21,402 nt of DNA from CAZUMJ01 sp964621605 (GCA_964621605.1 CAZUMJ010000045.1:1-21402), one strand, 5' to 3'; counted from the stretch's first letter, positions 9,701 to 16,678 are shown. The notes: generated by a model from the sequence alone, not told the origin. Program-made: numbers and translations.

Positions 9701-10087
9701 CTCGGTGGCGGGCTGGTCGGCGACCGCGGCGAGCACCCCCGGCTTGGCGCGTAGGGCGGCACGGACCGCGGCGAGCAGCTCGACCTCGTGGAGCGCGACC
9801 GCCCCGGGTCGCCGGGCGAGGGCGGGGACGGCGAGGTCGGCCGCGACGCGTGGCAGCGTGAGGAACGACACGTTCGCGAGGCCCGGTGCCGGTGCGCGCT
9901 CGTTGCCATTGCCGTTGCCGAGGGTGCCCATCGCGAGGAGGCGCCGCAGCGACAGCCCGACCCAGCTGCGCGGCACCACCACCGTCGCAGGCGCGAGTGG
10001 GTCGTTGCCGCGCCGCGCCGTGAGCTGATCGGCGAGTGCCACTGCAGCCGGGCGGCCGTGGGCGACGAGCTGGGTCGTAAGTGCCAC
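6788..10087 (-). CDS. addB: AddB-like Fe-S PD-(D/E)XK nuclease, inactivated helicase fold
   Basis: This 1099-residue partner of the AddA-like protein ends in a RecB/Cas4-type nuclease: MSATRLERYAACPRRY (Cys765), VVDYKTGKAD (Asp930, Lys932), then a CX2CX5C set at Cys1042, 1045 and 1051. Together these four Cys are expected to hold a [4Fe-4S] cluster, as in AddB. The N-terminus starts TTQLVAHGRPAAVALADQL where AddB family members carry a GxxGSGKT Walker A, so ATP binding in this subunit appears lost. No DEFQD or motif VI is visible. It probably serves as the scaffold/Chi-scanning subunit and cuts the second strand. The start is chosen as GTG 10087, because TAGCAT lies exactly 7 nt upstream. The in-frame ATG at 10168 would add 27 unlikely residues. 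Stop and addA start overlap (GTGA). Confidence 0.9.
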   Translation of the reverse strand: MALTTQLVAHGRPAAVALADQLTARRGNDPLAPATVVVPRSWVGLSLRRLLAMGTLGNGNGNERAPAPGLANVSFLTLPRVAADLAVPALARRPGAVALHEVELLAAVRAALRAKPGVLAAVADQPATEAAVADAWRDLHGVADESLARLARLGPRQRDLVALMHAVSGLLGPRYDATDTVRAAVEVLASTPGSVTLPFEGPLLVHLPPRLTAPQEALVVALGAHADVHVLLGLTGDPSLDEPTAELATRLAGDTTHVMAQPVPPPLATHVRVAPTADVEVLVTLRDVLTRVEAGTRLDRIGLAYVSASPYAGLLVDACTQAGLPVVAPPTRRLAQTATGRALLDALAVLDDDWSSASLQHLAAATPAVRHGTSITPGLIAHVNREVRAIGGREAWRKGLRSRIARLDAKLADHEHESPGEAPDAVEQAQLRARREECAALASYLDGLADHLSPPPQPASWRDFARWARALGRFLLGAPDAHEDWPSDERQAFTTWEAHLDRLQSLDAIEPHPELPQFRRALDGLLDEPAPHTARFGEGLLIGPLHTMVGLDLDVIYVLGATDRALESSPRDDALLPDRDRRRAGGDVPLLAAEAGDRHRMWLHALAAAPTRIVSYPQVDARGGSELRPGRWLLDALTHLCHDQTDGRMLFSRDVDDLAPNDSFERVPSQYAAVASRAIAMSRDDLLLGVLTRAAAATPSDPAQALASHWLSTASPQLSNGWEMRLARLRGTYNRFEGRVRVPGRTAPGTERPMSATRLERYAACPRRYLIEFELGIRVEEEPTADLEPDARTIGNMVHKVLEGFLRAQCDLRQDQHQQPGRPWNPDDHARLDQIADRVFAEASEQGLTGDPLLWQARAAAIRRDLHAFLRADDKMRAEHGATPHSVEAAFGDTPDNTLAVPTASGGEARFHGRVDRVDLTANGGAIVVDYKTGKADAYTALRGDPVVRGQRLQPVLYGLATHLATGVPTDAISSGYWFVNADASFTRESITLDEQTLARFDTVVAELLAGIERGDFPARPIEPVKWRAKDEKFVPARESMCKYCDVEPACSELRERTWAGVSLAPELSTLVQTLDTPPGLSGDIDEGDLDDTDDGGLA

Positions 10088-10094
10088 GCCGGCG

Positions 10095-10100
10095 ATGCTA
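10095..10100 (-). promoter_or_regulatory. -10 box for leaderless addB transcription
   Basis: The minus strand reads TAGCAT followed by 7 nt and then the GTG start at 10087. This is the TAnnnT-to-start spacing expected when transcription begins at the start codon itself. No ribosome binding site is present. No convincing -35 is seen. Confidence 0.55.
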
Positions 10101-10178
10101 CGGGGAGGGTGTGACAGCCCCGGGCTGCCAGTCCGGTTCGAGCGCCGCCAGTCGCCGCAGGTGGGCAAGCCCGCACGC

Positions 10179-10184
10179 TACGGT
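10179..10184 (+). promoter_or_regulatory. -10 box for leaderless gene at 10192
   Basis: TACGGT followed by 7 nt and GTG at 10192, the mirror arrangement of the addB promoter on the other strand. The two presumed transcription starts (10087 minus, 10192 plus) are 105 bp apart, so this is a compact divergent promoter region. Confidence 0.55.
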
Positions 10185-10191
10185 CGGATCG

Positions 10192-10806
10192 GTGGCTGTG
10201 CGCAATGGATGGCGGATCGGAGTCCTCACGGTGCTCGGCGCGCTCGTGGTCGTCGCCGCGGTCGCGGCGTTCGTCGTGACCCGTCGGCACGATGCGGGCC
10301 CGGCGAAGCCGGCGGCCGAGCAGGCCACCACCACGACCGATCCGTCCGCCACGGACGTCCCCGAGAGGGCGAAGGCCGTCGATGTCGACCGTGCCGCCAC
10401 CCGCGCGACCGACGCCGGGTTGGACGACCCCCGCAAGGGCACGATGCCCCCGGTGGAGCAGCGGCAGGCCACCGTCGACCTGTTGCACGGTGACGGCGCT
10501 GTGCTCCTCACCGCCATGGTCGAAGCCGACCGCCTGCTCGCCGCCACGAAGCTCTCGAAGGCGACGTGCACCGCGATCGCAACGGACCTCGATGCGGTCG
10601 GTACCCCACCCGACCTCACCGCCCTGGCAGGCGACATCCCCGACGAGGCCACCCGGGAGATGCTCGTGAACGTGGTGTCGGCCACCGTCGGCGTGCTGAA
10701 GACCTGCGATGCCGGCTCGCGACCGCACACCGGCCAGGCGGTCGGCACGCTCGGTTTCGAACTCGTGGTGGCAGAGCGCCGCATGCAGCAGTTGGGGGTC
10801 CGATGA
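10192..10806 (+). CDS. single-pass membrane-anchored protein of unknown function
   Basis: This 204-residue protein begins VAVRNGWRIGVLTVLGA. A single hydrophobic segment (about residues 8-28, VLTVLGALVVVAAVAAFVV) is followed by RRH, then a Thr/Ala/Pro-rich spacer (EQATTTTDPSATD), then a soluble, largely helical domain of about 130 residues with two Cys. A type II orientation or uncleaved signal anchor with an extracytoplasmic domain is likely. I chose GTG 10192 over the upstream in-frame ATG at 10081 because the upstream extension is unlike coding sequence, the hydrophobic segment would otherwise be buried, and TACGGT sits 7 nt upstream. GTG 10198 is an alternative. The stop overlaps the start of the SGNH hydrolase by 4 nt (ATGA), so the two are co-translated and probably work together outside the membrane. 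I do not recognise the family. Confidence 0.75.
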   Translation: MAVRNGWRIGVLTVLGALVVVAAVAAFVVTRRHDAGPAKPAAEQATTTTDPSATDVPERAKAVDVDRAATRATDAGLDDPRKGTMPPVEQRQATVDLLHGDGAVLLTAMVEADRLLAATKLSKATCTAIATDLDAVGTPPDLTALAGDIPDEATREMLVNVVSATVGVLKTCDAGSRPHTGQAVGTLGFELVVAERRMQQLGVR

Positions 10807-12506
10807 CTCGATCGTGGATGCGTGCGGTGGCGCTGTGCGTCCTCGCCGGAGCCGCGGCGCTCACGGTGGGCGCGCCGAGGGCGCGGCACTCGGCGGTTGC
10901 GGCGACACCCGATCAGGCGGTGTCGTGGGTGAACACCGGCGACTCCTACTCCTCCGGCGAGGGGGTGGACGGCAACACGGGTGCGTGCGCCCAGTCCGAC
11001 AAGGCGTATGGGCCGCTCGCCGCCGAGCGTCTGCGTGCGAAGGGCTGGAAGATCGAGCCGGATGCCTTCACGGCGTGCACCGGCCACCTGGTCGAAGACG
11101 AGTTCAACGCACGCACCGGCAGCTCGAAGAAGTCGCTGTGGGAGTGGGGCACCGACGAGCAGGGTGTGCCGAACCGGGTGGACGTCGTGACGCTGTCGTT
11201 CGGCGGGAACGACATCGGGTTCGCCGACCTGATCTCGGCGTGCGCTGAGCAGTCGGGCGCCACCTTCGTCGGCGCGGTCGGTGCCGGTGCCACCGGGGCG
11301 ATCCTCGGGAACCTGTCCGTCGGTACCGCCTGCGACACTCCCGAGGCGGTGCTGCGGGGACGTATCGACGCACTGCTCGACCCGGGGAGCTGCACCGATC
11401 GCCGCCAGACCGCCACGAGCGACGCGGCGTTCGACTGCCGGCTCCTGCTGGAAGGTGGCCGCTCGGGTTCGATCGTCGACTTCTACGTCGACATGGTGAC
11501 CGACCACCTCACGCCGACGGGCACCCTGGTGGTGGTCGGCTACCCGTCGCTGTTCGCGCCCACGGGGGAGTGGCGTTGGTACGAGAAGGCGATGTGCTCC
11601 GGGGTCGGTCGCGGTGACGCCCAGAAGCTCACCCGGGTGGCCGCCTACTTCGACGAGCGGCTGCACGCCGCGGTCGACCGGGCGAACCAGCGCCTCGGCG
11701 CGAAACGGGTGCGCTACGTGTCGCGTTACGACCTCTTCCGCAACGGCGGCCACGAGTTGTGCGGGGGCGGTGTCGACTGGATCAACGGCCTGTCTCGGCG
11801 GGGGCATGCCGGATCGTCGTTCCACGTCGAGACGTCGTTCCACCCGAACGCCCCCGGCCACGACGCCACCGCGGACGAAGTGGTCACGAAGCTGGTCACT
11901 CCCGAATGTGACGTCACGCTGCTCGGGGTGGCGGCCGCGGTCGCGGATGGCGACGACCCGGTCGGGCGCCCCACAGCGGTATCCGATGAGCGGTGCGTCG
12001 GCGACTGGGCGGTTGCCACTTCCGACAACGGTGCGAGCTCGCTGCGGCGCCTGTTCCGCTGGTCGGGGTGGACGTGGGTGCAACAGGCCGAGCTGCCCGA
12101 TTCGTTGAGCGTGTGTGACGTGGTGGACGCCGGTGCGCCGCAGGCGACTGCGGAGGAGCTGCTCGCGGCTGCTTCAGCCGGCGGTTGTGACGGCGACGAC
12201 GCCAGCGATACCACGGTGACCACAGTGACCGTGGGGCCGGAGGGACCCTGGCCGACCCACGACAACGAAGGCACACCCGCGTTCTGGGCGTATCTGGGCG
12301 CAAGCTTCTACATGCCCGACTGGGCGAGTTGCAGCGATGCCTACTGCTTGGCGGGTGACAGCTCGACGGTGCACGTCTACAAGATGGACGGCTTGGTAGA
12401 GCTCGGAACGGTTCCGACCTCGACGGCCGACCCCGCGGCTGCGTTGCAGTCGCTGGGGTTGAGTACCGCCGAGGCCCACGCGGTGCTCACTCCCGGCACG
12501 CCCTGA
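10803..12506 (+). CDS. secreted SGNH/GDSL-family hydrolase with C-terminal extension
   Basis: This 567-residue protein has a signal peptide (MTRSWMRAVALCVLAGAAALT..., likely cut near AVAA, residue 34). The SGNH blocks follow in order: GDSYSSGEG with nucleophile Ser48, FGGNDIGF at 133-140 with Asn136 for the oxyanion hole, and SFHPNAPGH with catalytic His347. This is an extracellular esterase/lipase-like fold; the substrate cannot be read from sequence. Eight or more Cys in the mature protein suggest disulfides. About 210 residues after the catalytic block form an extra region: a CVGDWAVATSDNG...RLFRWSGWTW...VCDVV...GAP unit, a Thr/Asp-rich spacer, then a Trp/Cys-containing tail. It could be a substrate- or wall-binding module. 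GGGGGT lies 4 nt before the ATG and could act as a Shine-Dalgarno, and the start overlaps the upstream stop. Confidence 0.9.
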   Translation: MTRSWMRAVALCVLAGAAALTVGAPRARHSAVAATPDQAVSWVNTGDSYSSGEGVDGNTGACAQSDKAYGPLAAERLRAKGWKIEPDAFTACTGHLVEDEFNARTGSSKKSLWEWGTDEQGVPNRVDVVTLSFGGNDIGFADLISACAEQSGATFVGAVGAGATGAILGNLSVGTACDTPEAVLRGRIDALLDPGSCTDRRQTATSDAAFDCRLLLEGGRSGSIVDFYVDMVTDHLTPTGTLVVVGYPSLFAPTGEWRWYEKAMCSGVGRGDAQKLTRVAAYFDERLHAAVDRANQRLGAKRVRYVSRYDLFRNGGHELCGGGVDWINGLSRRGHAGSSFHVETSFHPNAPGHDATADEVVTKLVTPECDVTLLGVAAAVADGDDPVGRPTAVSDERCVGDWAVATSDNGASSLRRLFRWSGWTWVQQAELPDSLSVCDVVDAGAPQATAEELLAAASAGGCDGDDASDTTVTTVTVGPEGPWPTHDNEGTPAFWAYLGASFYMPDWASCSDAYCLAGDSSTVHVYKMDGLVELGTVPTSTADPAAALQSLGLSTAEAHAVLTPGTP

Positions 12507-12560
12507 CCGAGGCCGTCAGTCGCGTCGCCGTCCGATCCCGGCGTGGCTCGCGGCGGCGCG

Positions 12561-13253
12561 TCAGGCGCGGGCGGCGACCGCCAAGGCACGCAGTTCGGCG
12601 ACGGCGTGCCCGAGGCCGGCCGGGTCACGGAACAGCGAGCTGCCCGCTACCAAGACGTTGGCGCCCGCTGCGGCCGCGCCCGTGATGGTCGCCGGGCCGA
12701 TGCCACCGTCGACCTCGACGTGCACATCGTGGCCCGATGCGTCCACCATGGCGCGCACCTCGGCGATCTTCGGTTCCATGGTGGCGATGTAGGCCTGGCC
12801 GCCGAACCCGGGGTTGACGGTCATGACCAGCACCAGGTCGACGAGGTCGAGCACGTGCGCCACGGCGTCGGCAGGGGTGGCCGGGTTGAGGGCCACCGCG
12901 GCGGTGGCGCCGAGCTCGCGGATGGCGCCGAGCGTGCGGTGGAGGTGCCGGCACGCCTCGGCGTGCACGATGAGGCGCGAACACCCGGCCTCGACGTAGC
13001 GGGCCGCGAGCTGGTCGGGTTGCTCCACCATGAGGTGTGCCTCGAACGGCACCGACACGTGCGGCCGGCACGCGGCGATCACGTCGGGACCGAAGGTGAG
13101 GTTCGGCACGAAACGGCCGTCCATCACGTCCCACTGGATGAGGTCGACGCCGGCTTCTTCCAGCGCGATGCACGCCTCGCCGAGCTTCGAGAAGTCGGCG
13201 GGCAGCACCGAGGGTGCGATGAGGACGGGCGGGGTGGCGGTCACGGTGCCCAT
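12561..13253 (-). CDS. rpe: ribulose-phosphate 3-epimerase
   Basis: This 230-residue TIM-barrel enzyme interconverts D-ribulose 5-phosphate and D-xylulose 5-phosphate in the pentose phosphate pathway. Family landmarks are complete and in order: IAPSVLPADFSKLG (N-terminal strand with the active-site Ser), WDVMDGRFVPNLTFGP (metal and base Asp), EAHLMVEQP (metal His), VLVMTVNPGFGGQ (phosphate loop) and EVDGGIGPAT (second catalytic Asp). Length matches the family. ATG 13253 is taken as the start, with GGGGA just upstream. GTG 13244 is an alternative, since GACAAT lies 7 nt before it. The open frame continues far upstream without a stop, but only as a shadow inside the acyl-CoA dehydrogenase gene. 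It lies 52 bp after that gene on the same strand and may be read through from it. Confidence 0.97.
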   Translation of the reverse strand: MGTVTATPPVLIAPSVLPADFSKLGEACIALEEAGVDLIQWDVMDGRFVPNLTFGPDVIAACRPHVSVPFEAHLMVEQPDQLAARYVEAGCSRLIVHAEACRHLHRTLGAIRELGATAAVALNPATPADAVAHVLDLVDLVLVMTVNPGFGGQAYIATMEPKIAEVRAMVDASGHDVHVEVDGGIGPATITGAAAAGANVLVAGSSLFRDPAGLGHAVAELRALAVAARA

Positions 13254-13305
13254 TGTCCCCGACGATCGCGTACCCGATCGAACCAACGGCCGTGTCGTCT
13301 GCGGA

Positions 13306-14499
13306 TCAACGCCGGGGCAGGCCGAGGACCCGTTCCGCCAGGATGTTGCGCAGCACCTGGGTGGTGCCACCCATGAGCGTGTACGCGGGCGCGTAGGTGA
13401 GCGCACGCGCGACGCGTGCCGCCAGGCCGAGGTGTCCGTCGCCGAGCGACGCCGCGGTGGCGTCCCACGCGAGCGCGTCCGCGCCGAACGCACGGCCGCA
13501 GAACGCGGCGACGCGTTGCTCGTGCTCGGTGCAGAACGTCTTGGTGGAAGCCGAGAACGACGGCGGGGCCTGCCCGAGCACCTCACGCAGCACGAGGAGG
13601 CGCCCGATGCGGTAGGCGGACTCGATGGCGGCCACGTCCTGGCGCAGCAACGGGTCGTGGACGTGGCCGAGGTGGGCACGCACGTCGAGGTACAGGCGGT
13701 GGTTGCTGACGAGGCGGTCGATGCCGCCACGCTCGTGCTCCATCTGGCGCATGACCTGACGGAAGCTGCCGTTGCGAGCGCCGACGAGGTGGTCGCCGGG
13801 AACGGCGACGTCGTCGAAGTGCACTTCGCAGAAGTGGCGGTCGCCGGTCTGGTCGACGATGGGGCGCACCTCGATGCCGGGGCTGCGCATGTCGACGACG
13901 AACTCGGAGAGCCCGGCGTGGGCGGGGGCGTCGGGGTCGGTGCGGGCGATCAGGTAGCACCAGTCGGCGTGCGCGGCGCCGCTCGTCCAGATCTTCGAGC
14001 CCGTGATGCGCCACGCCCCAGGGGACGCAGCGGGCGGTGTGGCGGGGTCAGTTTCCGCCGGCGTGGCGACCGGCACGGCTCGGGTGCGCAGCGACGCCAC
14101 GTCGGAGCCGGCGTCGGGTTCGCTGAGGCCGATGCACCACATGGAGGTGCCGGCGAGGATGCCCGGCAGCCAGCGGGCCTGCTGGTCGGGGGTGCCGAAC
14201 TGCAGGAGGGTGGGCCCGACCTGACGGTCGGCGAAGTAGGCCGTGGCGAGGGGCGCACCGGCGGCGATGAGCGCCTCGAACACCACGAACCGCTCGAGTG
14301 GGGATCGTCCGCCTCCGCCAACCTCGGTGGGCCAGGTCATGCCGATCCAGCCGTGCGCGGCGAGCTCTCGGGCGAAAGCCGGGTCGTGCCCGATGAGCCA
14401 GCCGTCCTCCGCGTGGGGGCGCCGTGCGGCCGCGGCCCGCCCGACGGCGGCGGCCTCGGCTGCGAGTGCGTCGAGGGCTGCGGTACCTGTGAAGTCCAC
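13306..14499 (-). CDS. acyl-CoA dehydrogenase (FadE-type)
   Basis: This 397-residue flavoprotein oxidises an acyl-CoA at the alpha-beta bond. Visible family signatures are IGMTWPTEVGGGG (N-terminal helical domain), CIGLSEPDAGSDVASLRT (signature 1, FAD/substrate contact), GSKIWTSGAAHADW (middle beta domain), RHFCEVHFDDVAVP, MEHERGGIDR and the C-terminal TLMGGTTQVLRNILAERVLG. At the place where medium-chain enzymes have the catalytic Glu (YEGT), this protein reads M376-G377-G378-T379, so the base must come from elsewhere or the protein may be a non-catalytic partner subunit, as in some actinobacterial heteromeric FadE pairs. The start is GTG 14499, with TAGAGC 6 nt upstream. No fatty-acid or steroid pathway genes surround it, so the substrate is open. 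Confidence 0.94.
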   Translation of the reverse strand: MDFTGTAALDALAAEAAAVGRAAAARRPHAEDGWLIGHDPAFARELAAHGWIGMTWPTEVGGGGRSPLERFVVFEALIAAGAPLATAYFADRQVGPTLLQFGTPDQQARWLPGILAGTSMWCIGLSEPDAGSDVASLRTRAVPVATPAETDPATPPAASPGAWRITGSKIWTSGAAHADWCYLIARTDPDAPAHAGLSEFVVDMRSPGIEVRPIVDQTGDRHFCEVHFDDVAVPGDHLVGARNGSFRQVMRQMEHERGGIDRLVSNHRLYLDVRAHLGHVHDPLLRQDVAAIESAYRIGRLLVLREVLGQAPPSFSASTKTFCTEHEQRVAAFCGRAFGADALAWDATAASLGDGHLGLAARVARALTYAPAYTLMGGTTQVLRNILAERVLGLPRR

Positions 14500-14505
14500 G
14501 CACCG

Positions 14506-14511
14506 GCTCTA
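14506..14511 (-). promoter_or_regulatory. possible -10 box for leaderless acyl-CoA dehydrogenase gene
   Basis: The minus strand reads TAGAGC followed by 6 nt and the GTG start at 14499. It matches the first two positions of TAnnnT but ends in C, so it is weaker than the other examples in this window. Confidence 0.35.
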
Positions 14512-14552
14512 GCAGACGACGCGGTCGTGCCTTCGCGATCTGGCCGAGTCGA

Positions 14553-15761
14553 CTATGTCGGGGTAGCTGGTCGCCGTCGGCCTGCTCGGGTTGCGAACGC
14601 GTCGAGCGAGCGGAGAACGTCGGGTGCCTGCCACATCTGGTTGCGCTTCTTGTCCGAGAACTCCACGAGTACCCCGGCATCGACGAGCGGTCGGATCGCC
14701 CGGTAGGTGTTCTCCTTGGCGATGGAGAGCTCCCGTGCGACAAGGGTCGAGTTGATCACCGGGTGGCGCATGACGAGGTCGGCGACGTTCCACGCGTTGG
14801 AGTCGCGCCGAGCCTTGATCTGGTCCTGCCAGCCGAGGCGGACCGTCCGCAGGTCGTGCACGAGTGCAGTGCCGTTGGCGACCGCGGCGAACGACGCGGC
14901 GACGAGGCGCTCGATGATGGCGAGGTGGTCACCGTCGCGGTATGCGCTGAGGGCGTCGAAGTAGGCGTCGGTGTGTGCGAGAAGCCCCGCTGAGACGGGG
15001 ACCGTGACGTTGCGGGTGGCGCCCTTGCTCCGGAGCTGCGCGTGCAGGAGCGCTCGGCCCGTGCGACCGTTGCCGTCGGGGAAGGGGTGGATGGTCTCGA
15101 ACTGCGCATGGGCGAGCGCGGCATGTGCGATGACGGGAATGTCGTCGCGGTCGATGAACGCGACTAGGTCCTCGATCGCTGCCGGGACGTGGCGCGGGTC
15201 TGGCGGGACGAACAGCGCGCCGTGCGGACCGAAGTCGGACCCGCCGATCCAGACCTGCTCGCCACGCCACCGACCCGTGATCTCCGGCCGAGAGGTACCG
15301 AGCAACGCGTCGTGCATGGCGAGGATGGCGTCGGCGTCGATGTGGTCGGAGCAGGCAATGGCAGTGTCCATGGCCCGGGTGTTCGCGACGATGAGCTGGG
15401 CATTGCCGCTTCTGTGGGGGTTCAGCTCGGCTTCGGCGACTGCCCGTGCCGATGCGGTGAGGTTCTCGATCTTCGATGAGGCCGCTGACTCGGAACGCAA
15501 CATGATCGACGCGAACGACGAGAGCTCGGCGCCCATCTCGGTGTCGAAGCGGGCGATCGCCGCGGTGGCGTCCTCGGCTTGGGCGGCCAGGGATGTGGGC
15601 AGGGAAACGTCTAGGCCGGCAATGCGAGGCACCACCGCGGCGTTGTACGGCCCTGTGTGCCGGCGCCGTGCGCTGCGCGACATCGGCACGGCGTCCTGCG
15701 AGACCCAGTCGAGTGCTTCGTATGCCACCGCGGGCCAGCGGGCTTCTCGATCCGAAACCAT
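14553..15761 (-). CDS. Fic family protein with N-terminal inhibitory motif
   Basis: This 402-residue protein has a Fic_N-like N-terminal half carrying an (S/T)xxxE(G/N) inhibitory helix (S95-S-K-I-E99-N100, ESAASSKIENL), then the canonical Fic core HPFPDGNGRTGR (His225 to Arg236), which transfers AMP (or a related group) to a hydroxyl on a target protein. The placement of the inhibitory motif before the core makes it a class II Fic, normally held inactive by Glu99 reaching the ATP gamma-phosphate site. The C-terminal ~90 residues (NSTLVARELSIAKENTYRAI, DAGVLVEFSDKKRN) look like a winged helix, suggesting DNA binding or autoregulation. It is a single gene with no separate small antitoxin beside it. 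The start is ATG 15761, with GGGATGAGG just upstream; the target is unknown. Confidence 0.92.
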   Translation of the reverse strand: MVSDREARWPAVAYEALDWVSQDAVPMSRSARRRHTGPYNAAVVPRIAGLDVSLPTSLAAQAEDATAAIARFDTEMGAELSSFASIMLRSESAASSKIENLTASARAVAEAELNPHRSGNAQLIVANTRAMDTAIACSDHIDADAILAMHDALLGTSRPEITGRWRGEQVWIGGSDFGPHGALFVPPDPRHVPAAIEDLVAFIDRDDIPVIAHAALAHAQFETIHPFPDGNGRTGRALLHAQLRSKGATRNVTVPVSAGLLAHTDAYFDALSAYRDGDHLAIIERLVAASFAAVANGTALVHDLRTVRLGWQDQIKARRDSNAWNVADLVMRHPVINSTLVARELSIAKENTYRAIRPLVDAGVLVEFSDKKRNQMWQAPDVLRSLDAFATRAGRRRPATPT

Positions 15762-15795
15762 GCCTCATCCCATCTTTCGGCTATGAGTCGAGCCG

Positions 15796-15801
15796 ATAAT
15801 A
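15796..15801 (-). promoter_or_regulatory. -10-like TATTAT upstream of fic gene
   Basis: The minus strand reads TATTAT about 34 nt upstream of the fic ATG, in a locally AT-rich spot of an otherwise GC-rich intergenic region. Unlike the leaderless genes here, this would give a short 5' leader carrying the GGGATGAGG ribosome site. No clear -35 is seen. Confidence 0.35.
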
Positions 15802-15890
15802 GTGGGCCGGGCGGCGGCGGTCCTGCCGACGAGATCACGCAGGCCAGCCCGTTGGTGGACCACGCCGCGGTGGCCCCTGCCGGTGCCTCG

Positions 15891-15896
15891 TAGGCT
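15891..15896 (+). promoter_or_regulatory. -10 box for leaderless RNA methyltransferase gene
   Basis: TAGGCT followed by 6 nt and GTG at 15903. There is no Shine-Dalgarno sequence between the box and the start codon, which supports both the start choice and leaderless transcription. Confidence 0.5.
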
Positions 15897-15902
15897 TGGC
15901 CG

Positions 15903-16517
15903 GTGACGATCGTGGAACTGCACACCGAGTCGATGGCCGTAGGCGGCGACGCCGTGGGGCGAGACGAGTCGGGTCGGGTGGTTTTCGTCGAGGGCGCCCT
16001 GCCCGGCGAGGTGGTGCGTGCGGAGCTGCACAGCGAGCGAGCCCGCTTCGCGAAGGGGCGTGTCGTGGAGGTGCTCGAGGCGGCCGCCGCGCGGCGCGAA
16101 CCGCCGTGCCCGCACGTCGCCGCGGGGTGCGGCGGGTGCGGTTGGCAGCACGTCGCGCCCGACGCGCAGGTCGCGGCCAAGCTCGGCCTGGTCCGCGACA
16201 CCCTCACNNNNNNNNNNNNNNNNNNNNNNNNNNNNNNNNNNNNNNNNNNNNNNNNNNNNNNNNNNNNNNNNNNNNNNNNNNNNNNNNNNNNNNNNNNNNN
16301 NNNNNNNGCGCGGTCGGGCCTCGGCAAGGTCGGGGTCGCCCGTGTGGCAGCTACCGGTGTTGGCACGGTCGTCTTAGTGAGCTGCGAACCCGCCGCGCTC
16401 GGGCGAGACGCCGGCCTGCTCACCGGGGCGGGCTACGAGTTCGGTGTTGCGCGCCTTGTGGACCTGTTCCCGCACACACCGCACGTCGAGGTGGTCAGCA
16501 CCTTCCACCGGGCCTGA
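15903..16517 (+). CDS. TRAM-domain RNA (uracil-5-)methyltransferase, RumA/TrmA family, interrupted by gap
   Basis: The N-terminal ~100 residues show a TRAM RNA-binding domain (GGDAVGRDESGRVVFVEGALPG split around residues 14-35) and then an Fe-S type cysteine set CPHVAAGCGGCGW, as in RlmD. After the gap the frame resumes at ARSGLGKVGV, the end of the family's DPPRxGLG motif, then VLVSCEPAALGRD with the nucleophilic Cys, and ends DLFPHTPHVEVVSTFHR, the standard C-terminus. The enzyme methylates C5 of a uridine in 23S rRNA or tRNA using S-adenosylmethionine. Only about 170 residues are visible against roughly 400 in the family: the central region and the SAM-binding GxGxG segment are missing in the gap. 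This is an assembly loss, not a broken gene. Both halves being in one frame across 100 Ns is coincidence. Which uridine is modified cannot be told. Confidence 0.9.
   Translation: MTIVELHTESMAVGGDAVGRDESGRVVFVEGALPGEVVRAELHSERARFAKGRVVEVLEAAAARREPPCPHVAAGCGGCGWQHVAPDAQVAAKLGLVRDTLXXXXXXXXXXXXXXXXXXXXXXXXXXXXXXXXXXARSGLGKVGVARVAATGVGTVVLVSCEPAALGRDAGLLTGAGYEFGVARLVDLFPHTPHVEVVSTFHRA
16208..16307. other. assembly gap (100 N) inside the methyltransferase gene
   Basis: Exactly 100 placeholder Ns. By comparison with the family, roughly 200 residues (about 0.6 kb) of the methyltransferase should lie here, so the placeholder understates the real distance. Confidence 0.97.
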
Positions 16518-16678
16518 CCGGCACGGCACGGCGCGCGATCGGCGCTGCCGCGCGAGCATCTCCGAGTGACCTCGTGTCAGGGCGTCGTCGGTGGAACCAT
16601 CGCGATGCAAGCGACCCTGCGGACCACGCCATGAGCGGTCGAGGTGAACTCGTGTACGAACATCTCGGCGGTACGTCG

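Noticed and set aside
12526..12543. CGCCG/CGGCG inverted repeat with an 8-nt loop between the SGNH gene and rpe
   Set aside because: A 5-bp GC stem with a long loop and no T tract is expected by chance at this GC content.
12561..13730. 389-residue frame that would fuse an N-terminal extension to ribulose-phosphate 3-epimerase
   Set aside because: The extra 159 residues are an out-of-frame shadow of the acyl-CoA dehydrogenase on the same strand. The epimerase is full length from 13253.
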